Shown here: positions 1-9,510 of the stretch, one piece after another
How the letters are laid out: the number at the start of each line of letters is the position of its first letter
Position numbering within the stretch: position 1 is the stretch's first letter
DNA from: Dyadobacter sp. CY323
GTDB taxonomy: Bacteria > Bacteroidota > Bacteroidia > Cytophagales > Spirosomataceae
Reading direction: 5' to 3'
Length of the DNA stretch: 64,000 nt
Assembly: GCF_021390245.1 (NCBI RefSeq)
Contig: NZ_JAJUXH010000003.1
Location: 581,305 to 645,304, forward strand
Translations under genes and position numbers: made by a program
The notes under the pieces: generated by a model
What the model was told of the DNA's origin: nothing
Database searches by the model: none
Seen by the model: only the letters and a program-made list of their open reading frames with translations

Positions 1-840
1 GCGATTACTGCCGGTGTGAATCAGGCATTGCCCGGCGTTCTTGCTGCACAATTACCCGGGATTTTAGCGACCCAGGTACCAGCGTTAATACCAAATCTCG
101 CAAAAGCATATGCTCTCGCAAAACTTCCGAAATACCAGCCAGCAAAGCTAAAACCGGAGCGCATTGCTTCTTATGAAGTTGGTTATAAAGGGGTTATTGC
201 AAAAAGGTTGTTTGTTGATGCCTACTATTATCTCAGTAAATACAAAAACTTTATCGGCGGTACTGTCATTGTTGTCCCCACCGCCGCGGCTGCGCCGGGA
301 CTTCCCATTGAATCGGGCATTGGTGTGGGTAACTTTAATGGATTTGCCAGAACCGTGAATACCCATGAAACCATTACGACCAGAGGATTCGGCATCGGTT
401 TGAATTATGGTTTACCAAAAGGCTTTAATGTGGGCGGGAATGTTTCCAACAATGTGATCGACAATTTCAAACCCTCGCCCGAAGTTCAGTATTCGCAGTT
501 TAATACGCCCAAATACAGATATAATGTCAATTTTGGCAAACGGATCACCAGTAGTAGTGCGTTCGGATTTAACATCGTTTTCCGGCACCAGCAATCGTTT
601 TTATGGGAATCAAGCTTCGTTTTGCCTACTTCTACGGATGCTCCTATTTTCTCAAACACAACGGTCCCGGCAGTAAACAACCTTGATGCGCAGGTAAGTT
701 TGAAAGTCAGTTCGATCAAATCGATTATCAAGCTCGGAGGTACGAACCTTTTCGGAAAGTCTTATATACAGTCGTATGCAAGCCCGAATATTGGCTCAAC
801 GTTCTATGTATCAATCACATTTGATGAATTGCTGAACTGA
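1..840 (+). CDS. TonB-dependent receptor, C-terminal part (start outside window)
   Basis: The frame is open from the first base, so the N-terminal plug and much of the barrel lie upstream of the window. About 280 residues remain. They read as alternating beta strands of an outer-membrane receptor barrel, with the characteristic stretch PERIASYEVGYKG followed by strands such as FVDAYYYLSKYKNFIGG. The protein ends in a last strand, FYVSITFDELLN. Such receptors import siderophores, vitamins or glycans across the outer membrane using TonB energy; the substrate cannot be told from this part. An Ala/Leu/Pro-rich stretch near the window edge is probably a long extracellular loop. It is convergent with upp, 7 bp away. 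Confidence 0.85.
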   Translation, partial: AITAGVNQALPGVLAAQLPGILATQVPALIPNLAKAYALAKLPKYQPAKLKPERIASYEVGYKGVIAKRLFVDAYYYLSKYKNFIGGTVIVVPTAAAAPGLPIESGIGVGNFNGFARTVNTHETITTRGFGIGLNYGLPKGFNVGGNVSNNVIDNFKPSPEVQYSQFNTPKYRYNVNFGKRITSSSAFGFNIVFRHQQSFLWESSFVLPTSTDAPIFSNTTVPAVNNLDAQVSLKVSSIKSIIKLGGTNLFGKSYIQSYASPNIGSTFYVSITFDELLN

Positions 841-847
841 TCGTCCG

Positions 848-1492
848 CTACTTTTCTCCGTACGCCAAATCGCCCGCGTCTCCCAGGCCGGGCACAATGT
901 AATATTGCTCGTTCAGTTTCTGATCAACCGCCCCTAGCCACAAACGGCAATGGGGAATGCGTTTTTGCAGGAAATCAACACCTTCCGGACTTGCAATCAC
1001 AGATGCGATGTGAGTTTGGGAAGGAATGCCAAAACGCAATAATGCATGGTACACTTTTTCCATCGATCTGCCCGTCGCGAGCATCGGGTCGATCAGGATC
1101 AGGATTTTCCCGGTGAGGTCCGGACTCGTAATGTAATCCATTTCCACCTCGAACTCTTCTTCCGCATTGATATGATGACCTCGGTATGCACCGATAAAAG
1201 CATTATCCGCTTTATCAAACATATTCAAAAACCCCTGATGTAATGGAAGTCCCGCCCGCATAATGGTTGCCAGCACGATGGGCTGAAGCAGCGACCTTGA
1301 AGCTGCCTGACCCAGTGGTGTTTCCACTTTCTCGGATCGGAATGTCAGCGATTTTGACAGTTCATAAGCCAGTAATTCGCCAATCCGCTCCAAATTCCGC
1401 CGAAATCGCATGCGGTCATTTTGACAATTTACATCTCGAAGTTCGGCCAGATAGTGATCTGCAATGGAGGGTTTTTGGGAAAGTAAAAACAT
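848..1492 (-). CDS. upp: Uracil phosphoribosyltransferase
   Basis: Converts uracil and PRPP to UMP in pyrimidine salvage, in the cytoplasm. The 214-residue length fits the family. The PRPP-binding loop LILIDPMLATGRSM lies at about residues 131-144, and the uracil-binding C-terminal signature YIVPGLGDAGD is near residues 198-208. ATG start. It is divergent from the Wzi-like gene and convergent with the TonB receptor, so it is probably transcribed alone. Confidence 0.95.
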   Translation of the reverse strand: MFLLSQKPSIADHYLAELRDVNCQNDRMRFRRNLERIGELLAYELSKSLTFRSEKVETPLGQAASRSLLQPIVLATIMRAGLPLHQGFLNMFDKADNAFIGAYRGHHINAEEEFEVEMDYITSPDLTGKILILIDPMLATGRSMEKVYHALLRFGIPSQTHIASVIASPEGVDFLQKRIPHCRLWLGAVDQKLNEQYYIVPGLGDAGDLAYGEK

Positions 1493-1618
1493 CGGTCAGT
1501 CAGTTTTTTAAACTACTCGATGCAAGATAATACAAATTCATTGACGTAATTTGGAAGAGTTATTCGAAAAATTATCCGCAAAAGTTCGATTTGTGTGAAT
1601 CGTAGATTTTTTTTTCCT

Positions 1619-3397
1619 ATGTATCAAGGAATTATCCGGTCTTTCAAAATCTTCATTCTAAGCCTGATAACCCTGTCATACATACATGCACAAAGCGCAT
1701 TTATTCCATCTAACGACGATTACTACCACCTGATCGACCGCCTCGAAATCAAGAGAGGCAAGTTTACCGAGGGCTTTCATTTCAATGTCAAACCTTTTGA
1801 AAGAAAGGCCATTGTCGCTCTTACAGATTCCATATTAAAAGAAGGTACCATCAATCTGACCGACCGCGACTGGGAAACGATCGATTACCTGCGGGAAGAT
1901 AGCTGGGAATGGACCAATGGCATGATTTCTACGGACTCAGCACAATATAACCGACTGGCGCGGCTAGGCTGGTTCAAAGCTCCTCCACCGGGCAAGAAAA
2001 GACGCTTCTTCGACCATCCCGCCGACTTGTATAGCATTCATAATAAAGACTTTGACCTTCACTTTAACTTTGTTACCACCAACTTCATAGGAAAAGATAA
2101 TAGCTACGATACCACTCGTTTTAACAATTTGTGGTTCACGGGCCGGGGCGTGGAGATCAGGGGAATGATCAATAATAAATTCGGCTTTTACACATATGTT
2201 GCTGACAATCAAGGACATTTTCCCAGATATGTCAATGATTTCAGCACACCCAACGGAACCTCCGCGAATTTTCCTGGCGAAGGACTTACCAAGTATACCC
2301 CACGCAATCGTGCCGTCGATTATCTTTCGGCCCGCGGCTATGTCACCTTCCGTCCTTTGAGGAGCGTCAATATCAGGTTTGGGCATGATTACAATGTTTT
2401 TGGGAATGGCTATCGCTCGCTAATCCTTTCGGATAACAGCAGCCCTTATCTTTTTCTGAGGATTGATACCCAATTGGGAAGGTTTCATTATACCAACCTC
2501 TGGACCAGCATGATCAACACCGGTAAAGATTCGTTCATCGAGCATTTGAGAAGGAAAAAGTTTGCTGCGATCCACCATTTAAGTGTTAATCTCACTGAAA
2601 AAATCAATATCGGTGTATTCGAAGCCGAAGTTTTTAACCGGGATTCCGTCGGGGGTGGTTATGACCTGAACTATCTGAACCCGATCATTTTTTACAGATA
2701 TGTCGAATCCTACATCGGTAGCCAGGATAATGCATTATTAGGTTTTGACTTTCGCTGGCTGCTGGGGAAAAAGGCATCTATTTACAGCCAGTTTGTACTG
2801 GATGAATTTCTTACCAGATTTCTTTTCAACGGAAGCGGCTCATGGACCAATAAATACAGCTTACAGGTCGGTGCCAAATATGTAGATGCATTTGGGATAC
2901 CAAACCTGGATTTGCAGGCTGAATACAACATGGTTCGACCGTATACCTATTCCCATAAAGATGGCGGACGGAATTACCAGCATTACGGGCAATCGCTCGC
3001 GCATCCTTTGGGCGCTAATTTTCGGGAGTATCTGGGCATTATCCGGTATAAGGTCAGTTCGAGGCTTACGGCTTACGGCACAGTTATGATGGCTGAACAA
3101 GGAAAAGATCCTACAACGGGGCCTTATATGAACTTTGGTGGTGATATTTCGAAAAGCTACGAGGAGCGCAGCGTAAACCGGGATGGTGAACTGAACCAGA
3201 AAATCGGTCAGGGTATCAAAGCTTCTACCTTATTTACAGACCTTCGACTCTCCTATTCGCTTGCTCATAACCTATTTCTGGACGGTCGTTACCAGATCCG
3301 GAAAATCACCTCGCAAGATGTGAACGTCGCTACGAATTCGAATGTATTTACATTCGCAATTCGCTACAATATGGCATACCGCCAGCAAACCTTCTGA
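1619..3397 (+). CDS. Wzi/RemB-like outer-membrane beta-barrel protein
   Basis: A 592-residue exported protein. The start is placed at the ATG at 1619, which begins a clear signal peptide (hydrophobic FKIFILSLITLSYIHA, then QS); an in-frame GTG at 1595 would add eight residues. After a short N-terminal domain (YYHLIDRLEIKRGKF) the rest is a long run of amphipathic beta strands with aromatic girdles. This resembles the capsule-assembly Wzi family and the RemB gliding-motility protein of Flavobacterium. The role is inferred to be surface polysaccharide attachment or motility. Followed 14 bp later by nadC, so the two may share a transcript. Confidence 0.75.
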   Translation: MYQGIIRSFKIFILSLITLSYIHAQSAFIPSNDDYYHLIDRLEIKRGKFTEGFHFNVKPFERKAIVALTDSILKEGTINLTDRDWETIDYLREDSWEWTNGMISTDSAQYNRLARLGWFKAPPPGKKRRFFDHPADLYSIHNKDFDLHFNFVTTNFIGKDNSYDTTRFNNLWFTGRGVEIRGMINNKFGFYTYVADNQGHFPRYVNDFSTPNGTSANFPGEGLTKYTPRNRAVDYLSARGYVTFRPLRSVNIRFGHDYNVFGNGYRSLILSDNSSPYLFLRIDTQLGRFHYTNLWTSMINTGKDSFIEHLRRKKFAAIHHLSVNLTEKINIGVFEAEVFNRDSVGGGYDLNYLNPIIFYRYVESYIGSQDNALLGFDFRWLLGKKASIYSQFVLDEFLTRFLFNGSGSWTNKYSLQVGAKYVDAFGIPNLDLQAEYNMVRPYTYSHKDGGRNYQHYGQSLAHPLGANFREYLGIIRYKVSSRLTAYGTVMMAEQGKDPTTGPYMNFGGDISKSYEERSVNRDGELNQKIGQGIKASTLFTDLRLSYSLAHNLFLDGRYQIRKITSQDVNVATNSNVFTFAIRYNMAYRQQTF

Positions 3398-3411
3398 TTA
3401 ATTTTAAGAAA

Positions 3412-4275
3412 ATGGAAACTAACCCACATGAAATGCGCAGTCTGATCAGGCTGGCTTTACTTGAAGACATTGGTGACGGAGATCATTCGGCCCTTTCGTG
3501 CGTACCCGAAAATGCTACCAAACGAGCGAAGCTGCTTGTAAAACAAGACGGGATTCTTGCGGGTGTTGAGGTCGCGCAAATCATCTTCGCGGAGACTGCT
3601 TCATTTTATAATAACCCTCCTTTGAAAATTGATGTGTTACTTTTTGACGGTTCCGACGTCAAAATAGGAGACGTTGTATTTACGGTGGAAGGAAGTGCGC
3701 AGCTGATCCTGAAATCTGAAAGGCTTGTTCTCAATATCATGCAGAGAATGAGCGGGATAGCAACCTATGCGAGGCAGATGTCCGACCTGATTTCGGACTT
3801 GCCCGTAAAGCTGCTGGATACCCGTAAAACGACGCCAAATTTCAGGCTGTTTGAAAAAATGGCGGTAAAAATTGGCGGCGCGGTGAATCACCGGATGGGA
3901 TTGTACGATATGATTATGCTGAAAGACAATCATGTTGACTATGCCGGCGGAATTGAACCCGCGATTACCAGAGCGAAGAAATACCTGGAAGAAACCGGGC
4001 GAAACCTGAAAATTGAAATTGAGACCCGCAATCTGGCTGAGGTAGAGGAAGTTTTGCGCATTGGCGGAGTGGACATTATCATGCTTGATAATTTTTCGCT
4101 GGACGATATGCGTGAGGCCGTGAAACGAATCGGCGGACGGTATGAGACCGAAGCTTCGGGAAATATTACAGAAAAAACACTGCGTGCAGTCGCTGAAACC
4201 GGCGTGGATGGCATATCCAGCGGTGCATTGACGCATCAGGCGAAAAGTTTGGATTTAAGTTTAAAAGCCTTCTAA
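3412..4275 (+). CDS. nadC: Nicotinate-nucleotide pyrophosphorylase (carboxylating)
   Basis: Makes nicotinate mononucleotide, CO2 and pyrophosphate from quinolinate and PRPP, in de novo NAD synthesis. At 287 residues it is full length. Family signatures are visible: LLDTRKTTPNFR with the phosphate-binding Arg/Lys, the NHRMGLYDMIMLKDNH block, and the C-terminal barrel motifs IEIETRN, IMLDNFS and GVDGISSGALTH. It lies between two envelope-protein genes with gaps of 14 and 24 bp, which suggests co-transcription rather than shared function. No nadA or nadB is in the window; nadD is at 55.2 kb. Confidence 0.95.
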   Translation: METNPHEMRSLIRLALLEDIGDGDHSALSCVPENATKRAKLLVKQDGILAGVEVAQIIFAETASFYNNPPLKIDVLLFDGSDVKIGDVVFTVEGSAQLILKSERLVLNIMQRMSGIATYARQMSDLISDLPVKLLDTRKTTPNFRLFEKMAVKIGGAVNHRMGLYDMIMLKDNHVDYAGGIEPAITRAKKYLEETGRNLKIEIETRNLAEVEEVLRIGGVDIIMLDNFSLDDMREAVKRIGGRYETEASGNITEKTLRAVAETGVDGISSGALTHQAKSLDLSLKAF

Positions 4276-4299
4276 CCTCCATTTAAATACCCGACGCGT

Positions 4300-6408
4300 A
4301 TGCCAACATCTACATACATTGCATACGCTGGTTCTTCGGGCCCCGCTGGTCTGCGATTATTACAAATCGCACTTTTCTTCTTCCTGTCTTTCAAAAGCCT
4401 TCGCGCTCAGGAGCCTCCGCGCGAAGAAACCGACATTAATAAATTCATTTCTGACCTTTTTCCAGTCCCAACTGAGGATAGCGACAATGCTGAGCTATAC
4501 GAGTCCCTCTATCAGCTGTATGCCAATCCGCTGGATCTGAACAACGTAAGCCGGGAAGAATTAGCCACAACACTGATCTTATCAGAAACCCAGCTGACGT
4601 CATTTTTCGATTACCGCGAAAAATTAGGCTCGCTGATTTCTCTTTACGAATTACAGGCCATACCGGATTTTGATCTTCCTACCATTCGGAGACTGCTGCC
4701 ATTTGTGATTGTCAATGCAAAATCGCTCTCATTGAAAGAATCACTCAAAAGCCCCGGACAACATTTCCTGATGTTCCGGACGGCTAAAATTCTTGAAAGA
4801 CAAAAAGGCTTCTCCCCGCTCGATAGCACTTCTCAATCCAAAACCCGGTATGCAGGTTCGCCATTCAATGGATATTTAAGGTATCGTCATGCACGGGCGG
4901 GTGCATATAGTTTTGGTATATCAATGGAAAAAGATGCTGGAGAGGAACTTTGGGAATGGTCTGCCAGAAAGCAGATCTTAGGCATTGACTTCACCTCTTT
5001 TCACGCTCAAATCATGAACAGAGGCAAGTTGAAAAGCTTAATTGTTGGTGATTATCAAATGCAATCCGGCCAGGGAATGATCATGGGATCGGGTTTTTCA
5101 CTTGGAAAAGGTGCAGAAGTGATCAGAACGACTTACCGTAGTAATCTGGGAATGCGGCCGTATACTTCCGTCATGGAAGCCAACTTTTTCCGGGGCGCAG
5201 CAGCTACCTTATCCGTTTTCAAAAATACCGACCTGACTGTTTTGTATTCAAAAGTAAGACGAGATGCCACCCAGGATTCAGATGAAAATATCACGACTTC
5301 CCTTCCGGTAACGGGTTATCACAGAACGCCCACCGAACGTGAGAAACACCATGTATTTTCCGAACAGAACTTGGGTTTTCATTTGATCCATAGATTTCCT
5401 TTACAAAAAGGACAACTGGGTTTTACTGCGTTAAACACGACTTACAGTTCCTTTTTCCGCAAACGAAAAGCGGCTTATAACGAATTTGAATTTGCCGGGA
5501 AACAAAATCTGATCGCTGGAATTCACGGGGATTATCACTGGCAGAACATTCATTTTTTCGGTGAAGGTGCCATGTCTAAAAGCCGGGGAACCGGCGCCGT
5601 CGCCGGAGTGATCGTCGGATTGGGCAAAAAGCTCGATTTCTCGATGTTAGGCAGACATTATGCACGGAAGTTCCATTCGTTTTATGGGAATTCGTTCAGC
5701 GAAGCATCCCGGCCAATCAACGAAACCGGAGTTTATTTCGGCTCAAGATATACTCCTCACCGGCACTGGCAGTTCAGTGCGTATTACGATTATTACCGAT
5801 TTCCATGGTTGAAATACCAGGTGGATGCGCCTTCAAAAGGCAATGATTATTATCTCCATATTCTCTGGAAACCAAACAAGAGGTTAAATGCATATGTATT
5901 GTATCATGAAAAACGCAAGCAAACCAATGAACCGGGAAATAAAGAGCCCATCTCACCTTTGGTTAAGTCCGCAAAACGTACAACCATGTTCAATTTCGAA
6001 TATGAGGTTCCGCTCCGCTTTTCCATTCGCACGCGGTTTCAGTATGGAGAATCTGCAATTAAAAATTTATCGAAATCAAAGGGATTTACTGTTTTACAGG
6101 ACATTACCTGGCATTTTTCAAAAGTCGAGCTGAGCGCCAGGCTGGCCTGGTTCAAAACCGATGATTACGACAGCCGACAATATGTCTATGAAAAAGACAT
6201 GCTTTATGCATTCTCCATACCGGCCTATTCAGATGTCGGTACGAGGCATTACCTGATGATGCGTTATGCATTTTCTAAAAAAATAAAACTATGGCTGCGA
6301 TGGTCGCAAACGAGGTATAAAGACCTGGATACCATCAGTTCAGGCCTGAATGAGATCAATGGCAATAAACGAAGCGAGATGAAAGCGCAGGTGATGTATC
6401 AGTTCTGA
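4300..6408 (+). CDS. Helix-hairpin-helix protein with large beta-barrel-like C-terminal region
   Basis: A 702-residue protein with a hydrophobic N-terminal segment (LLQIALFFFLSFKSLRAQ) that looks like a signal peptide ending at AQ. Residues about 65-135 read as tandem helix-hairpin-helix units related to ComEA (NPLDLNNVSREELATT, then LISLYELQAIPDFDLPTIRRL). The remaining ~560 residues are strand-rich, aromatic and Gly-rich, like an outer-membrane barrel. Genes of this build are annotated in Bacteroidota only as helix-hairpin-helix proteins, and their job is unknown to me. DNA uptake or binding at the cell surface is a guess from the domains. It sits between nadC and recQ. Confidence 0.7.
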   Translation: MPTSTYIAYAGSSGPAGLRLLQIALFFFLSFKSLRAQEPPREETDINKFISDLFPVPTEDSDNAELYESLYQLYANPLDLNNVSREELATTLILSETQLTSFFDYREKLGSLISLYELQAIPDFDLPTIRRLLPFVIVNAKSLSLKESLKSPGQHFLMFRTAKILERQKGFSPLDSTSQSKTRYAGSPFNGYLRYRHARAGAYSFGISMEKDAGEELWEWSARKQILGIDFTSFHAQIMNRGKLKSLIVGDYQMQSGQGMIMGSGFSLGKGAEVIRTTYRSNLGMRPYTSVMEANFFRGAAATLSVFKNTDLTVLYSKVRRDATQDSDENITTSLPVTGYHRTPTEREKHHVFSEQNLGFHLIHRFPLQKGQLGFTALNTTYSSFFRKRKAAYNEFEFAGKQNLIAGIHGDYHWQNIHFFGEGAMSKSRGTGAVAGVIVGLGKKLDFSMLGRHYARKFHSFYGNSFSEASRPINETGVYFGSRYTPHRHWQFSAYYDYYRFPWLKYQVDAPSKGNDYYLHILWKPNKRLNAYVLYHEKRKQTNEPGNKEPISPLVKSAKRTTMFNFEYEVPLRFSIRTRFQYGESAIKNLSKSKGFTVLQDITWHFSKVELSARLAWFKTDDYDSRQYVYEKDMLYAFSIPAYSDVGTRHYLMMRYAFSKKIKLWLRWSQTRYKDLDTISSGLNEINGNKRSEMKAQVMYQF

Positions 6409-6463
6409 AGCCCTACTTTTGTCCCGCTAAATTCCTATTTAGCACCTTTTCCACACTTATAAC

Positions 6464-8614
6464 ATGTCAGACAACAAACTAGAAGCCCTCAAAAAATATT
6501 TCGGATACGATACTTTTCGTCCGCAACAAGCGGAAATCATCGATACGGTGATGGACGAAAAAGATTGCCTGGTACTGATGCCGACCGGCGGCGGTAAATC
6601 CGTTTGCTTCCAGATCCCGGCCATTCTTCGGCCAGGCCTCACCATCGTCATATCGCCATTGATCGCATTAATGAAAGATCAGGTGGAGGCATTGCGCGGA
6701 AATGGCGTCAATGCCGCATTCCTGAACTCCACGCTTTCGGGCGCGGAGCAGGATCAGATCATGTGGCAGGCGAAAGTGGGCGAATTGAAACTACTCTATA
6801 TCGCGCCCGAAAGGCTTTTTTCCGGTAATACCTTCGAGTTTTTGAGAGAGTGGAATGTTTCCCTTTTCGCCATTGATGAATCGCATTGTATCTCTTCCTG
6901 GGGCCACGACTTCCGGCCGGAATATCGTCAGCTGAAACACATTAAACAACGTTTTCCAAATGTTCCGATCATCGCATTAACGGCCACTGCCGACCGGGTA
7001 ACGCGGCGGGACATTCTGAAACAGCTCAATATCGAGCATGCCAAAACCTACGTCGCAAGCTTTGACCGTCCCAATCTGCATTTGAGCGTTTTGCCCGGAC
7101 GAAAGCGTCTGCAGCAAATACAAAGTTTCATTAGCAAACATGAATCTCAGTCCGGGATTATTTATTGCCTCAGCCGAAAAGGGACTGAAACCGTTGCTGC
7201 AAGTCTGCAAAATGCCGGTTTCAAAGCCGAGTATTACCACGCCGGGCTGGCGGCAGACAAGCGTTCGAAGGTTCAGGAGAAATTCCTGAGGGACGATATC
7301 CAGATCATCGTTGCGACCATCGCATTTGGAATGGGTATCGACAAATCCAATGTGAGATGGGTAATACATTATAACCTTCCATCGAATGTCGAAAGCTTTT
7401 ATCAGGAAATAGGCCGCGCCGGGCGAGACGGATCTCCGTCGGATACGGTGCTGTTTTACAGCTACATGGACATCATTACCCGGCAGGATATGATCAATAA
7501 TTCGGATCAGTCGGCTGAACAAAAGGAACTGCTTCATGCCAAACTGAACAGAATGAAGCAATATGCAGAAGCTGACATTTGCCGGCGCAGGATTTTACTG
7601 AGTTATTTCAATGAAGCTGTCGAGCGCGACTGCGGGAACTGCGATGTTTGTCAAAATCCGAGAACCCGTTTCGACGCCACCATTGTTGCGCAAAAAGCGC
7701 TTTCAGGAATTGCCCGGACCGACGAGAAAATCGCGATGGGTATGCTCGTCGATATTTTACGGGGAAGCCGCAACCGGAATGTATTGCAACACGGTTATGA
7801 CCGGCTCCCCACCTTTGGAGTAGGTAACGAGCTCCGCAATGAAGAGTGGGTGGAATACATCGGCCAAATGCTGAATTCCGGGGTAATGGACATTGCATAT
7901 GACGAGGCGCATTCGTTTAAACTGAATCCGGCCAGCCGACAAATCCTGAAAGGTGAACGGAAGGTTGAACTGGTCAAATTCATCCCGCTCAACGAACGAA
8001 AAGCGAAGGAAGAGGAATCATTTCCGAAAGAAAAGGCAAAACAGGAGATCATTAAAGATGCGCTATTTGAGCGACTTCGATTACTGCGAAAACAAATGGC
8101 GGATGCGCTGGGTGTGCCACCATATGTTGTCTTTACCGATGCAACACTGTCTGAAATGGCACAGAAAAAGCCCGTTTCAGAAGCCCAGATGAAAGCTATT
8201 TCCGGGATCGCGGATGAAAGGTTCAGGAGATATGGGGAAACTTTTATCAAAGAAATCGTTGCTTTCGCGAAAGAAAATACAAAGCCCGGCACACGGATAG
8301 CCAGGGGTTTGACTTTTGTCGAGACATTGGAATTGTACAAACAAGGCTATTCCATGAAAGTAATAGCGGAGAAACGCGGACTCAACCCGGTCACCATCAT
8401 TTCGCATTTGATAAAATTGAAGGAGGAAGGAAATGACATTGACTTAATGTCTCTACTTGACAAAAAGGCGTACGAAACCATTATAAAAGCTGCTCAGGAG
8501 ATTCAAATCGCCAAAAATGATCCATTAAAGCCTCTTTTTGAAATGCTTAATGAACAATTTGACTATGGTCAGATCAGGCTTGCACTTGCTATTTGGGAAG
8601 AGAAGCAACGCTGA
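6464..8614 (+). CDS. recQ: ATP-dependent DNA helicase RecQ
   Basis: 3'-5' DNA helicase for recombination and replication-fork repair. At 716 residues it carries the full RecQ set: Walker A MPTGGGKS near residue 40, the DESHCISSWGHDFRPEY box, motif VI (EIGRAGRDGSPS), a zinc cluster (CRRR, then CGNCDVC), a winged-helix RQC region, an HRDC domain (LFERLRLLRKQMADALG), and a C-terminal helix-turn-helix extension (YSMKVIAEKRGLNPVTIISH). ATG start at 6464, 55 bp after the barrel gene. Confidence 0.96.
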   Translation: MSDNKLEALKKYFGYDTFRPQQAEIIDTVMDEKDCLVLMPTGGGKSVCFQIPAILRPGLTIVISPLIALMKDQVEALRGNGVNAAFLNSTLSGAEQDQIMWQAKVGELKLLYIAPERLFSGNTFEFLREWNVSLFAIDESHCISSWGHDFRPEYRQLKHIKQRFPNVPIIALTATADRVTRRDILKQLNIEHAKTYVASFDRPNLHLSVLPGRKRLQQIQSFISKHESQSGIIYCLSRKGTETVAASLQNAGFKAEYYHAGLAADKRSKVQEKFLRDDIQIIVATIAFGMGIDKSNVRWVIHYNLPSNVESFYQEIGRAGRDGSPSDTVLFYSYMDIITRQDMINNSDQSAEQKELLHAKLNRMKQYAEADICRRRILLSYFNEAVERDCGNCDVCQNPRTRFDATIVAQKALSGIARTDEKIAMGMLVDILRGSRNRNVLQHGYDRLPTFGVGNELRNEEWVEYIGQMLNSGVMDIAYDEAHSFKLNPASRQILKGERKVELVKFIPLNERKAKEEESFPKEKAKQEIIKDALFERLRLLRKQMADALGVPPYVVFTDATLSEMAQKKPVSEAQMKAISGIADERFRRYGETFIKEIVAFAKENTKPGTRIARGLTFVETLELYKQGYSMKVIAEKRGLNPVTIISHLIKLKEEGNDIDLMSLLDKKAYETIIKAAQEIQIAKNDPLKPLFEMLNEQFDYGQIRLALAIWEEKQR

Positions 8615-8630
8615 ATCATTTAACCTGTGC

Positions 8631-8638
8631 TATATTTG
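8631..8638 (+). promoter_or_regulatory. -7 promoter box for the RidA-like gene
   Basis: TATATTTG is a perfect match to the Bacteroidota -7 consensus TAnnTTTG and lies 21 bp before the ATG at 8660. It falls downstream of the upstream TTG-type start at 8627, which argues for the 8660 start. No clear -33 TTG was seen. Confidence 0.5.
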
Positions 8639-8659
8639 CATGAAATCAAACCCTTGAAA

Positions 8660-9043
8660 ATGGCAAGACAAAATATACTTTCTGGTTCCCCATGGGAAGA
8701 CAAAATGGGATACTGCCGCGCGGTCCGCATTGGAAATATTATAGAAGTTGCAGGGACGGTGGCAATTGTCGATCACGAAAAAGTAAAAGCCGACGATGCT
8801 TATGCGCAAACCAATAACATCATCGAGCGAATTTCGAAGGTTCTGGAAGAAGCTGGCGCGAGCCTGAACGATGTGGTCCGCACACGGATTTTTACGACCG
8901 ACATCACGTGCTTCAATGACATTGCCCGGGCGCACGGTTCCTATTTTGGGGATATTAAACCCACAACTGGTATTTACGAAATCAGTAAGCTGGTAGCGCC
9001 GGAATACCTTGTTGAAATCGAATTTACAGCAATACTTCAATAA
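8660..9043 (+). CDS. RidA/YjgF-family protein (Rid family hydrolase)
   Basis: A 127-residue cytoplasmic protein of the RidA/YjgF fold, whose trimeric members hydrolyse reactive enamine/imine intermediates. The family pattern is visible: NIIEVAGTVAI, then NIIERISKVLEEAGASLNDVVRTR, and the C-terminal VAPEYLVEIEFTAIL. In true RidA the catalytic Arg sits in a PARS-type motif; here the aligned stretch reads PTTGIYEI, so that Arg appears to be missing. It is therefore probably a different Rid subgroup with unknown activity. The start at ATG 8660 is preferred over a TTG at 8627. A terminator follows 14 bp after the stop. Confidence 0.85.
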   Translation: MARQNILSGSPWEDKMGYCRAVRIGNIIEVAGTVAIVDHEKVKADDAYAQTNNIIERISKVLEEAGASLNDVVRTRIFTTDITCFNDIARAHGSYFGDIKPTTGIYEISKLVAPEYLVEIEFTAILQ

Positions 9044-9057
9044 TTAACGGAAAAATG

Positions 9058-9093
9058 AAAAAGCGCCTTGGTATATCACAATGGCGCTTTTTT
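9058..9093 (+). terminator. Rho-independent terminator after the RidA-like gene
   Basis: Stem AAAAAGCGCC pairs with GGCGCTTTTT around a 15-base loop, followed by a T run. It ends the recQ/RidA-like transcript. Confidence 0.8.
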
Positions 9094-9191
9094 CCGAAAA
9101 AAATTTCTCCGCTTTCCAACCGTTTGGCTCAAAATTTGCTCTTTGTTTCGTAGGTGTTTGACAAAGACGCTAACAAGTAGCCATAAAACAT

Positions 9192-9509
9192 ATGAAAAAC
9201 TTACGTATACTTACCATTGCCTCATTTTTACTTGTCCTGTGTGTATTTGAAAAGGAAGCACGTAATAAAGCAGTGCGAGCCGGGAATGTAGAAAAAATAT
9301 ACAATATTCTGCAATCGAGCGACACTATCGATCCAACATCAACTCAAAACGGCAGCGAAATAACAGAAGGAGCAAGATCATTATACGATCCTTCATCGAC
9401 ATTCCGGTTTGCTTCCATGGACACAACCACGAATCTCAACGGATCTTCAAAATTATTTAGCCAGAATTTGGCGGATGTATCCGGCGAGAATAAGACCTTA
9501 AACTATTAA
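9192..9509 (+). CDS. Small exported protein of unknown function
   Basis: A 105-residue protein. The N terminus (MKNLRILTIASFLLVLCVF) is a typical signal peptide or membrane anchor. The rest is polar and Ser/Thr/Asn-rich, probably disordered, with no motif I recognise. It has its own ATG, a terminator upstream and the converging SNF2 gene downstream (10 bp), so it is a monocistronic unit. It is probably real because of the signal peptide and isolated position, but a spurious reading frame cannot be excluded. Confidence 0.6.
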   Translation: MKNLRILTIASFLLVLCVFEKEARNKAVRAGNVEKIYNILQSSDTIDPTSTQNGSEITEGARSLYDPSSTFRFASMDTTTNLNGSSKLFSQNLADVSGENKTLNY

Positions 9510-9510
9510 A

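Noticed and set aside
148..366. Open frame on the minus strand inside the TonB receptor
   Set aside because: Lies wholly within a clearly coding barrel region and shows no motif; shadow frame.
3637..4236. 199-codon minus-strand frame over nadC
   Set aside because: Antisense to a highly conserved enzyme with no recognisable domain.
6977..7561. 194-codon minus-strand frame over recQ
   Set aside because: Lies opposite the helicase core and has no promoter or family signature.
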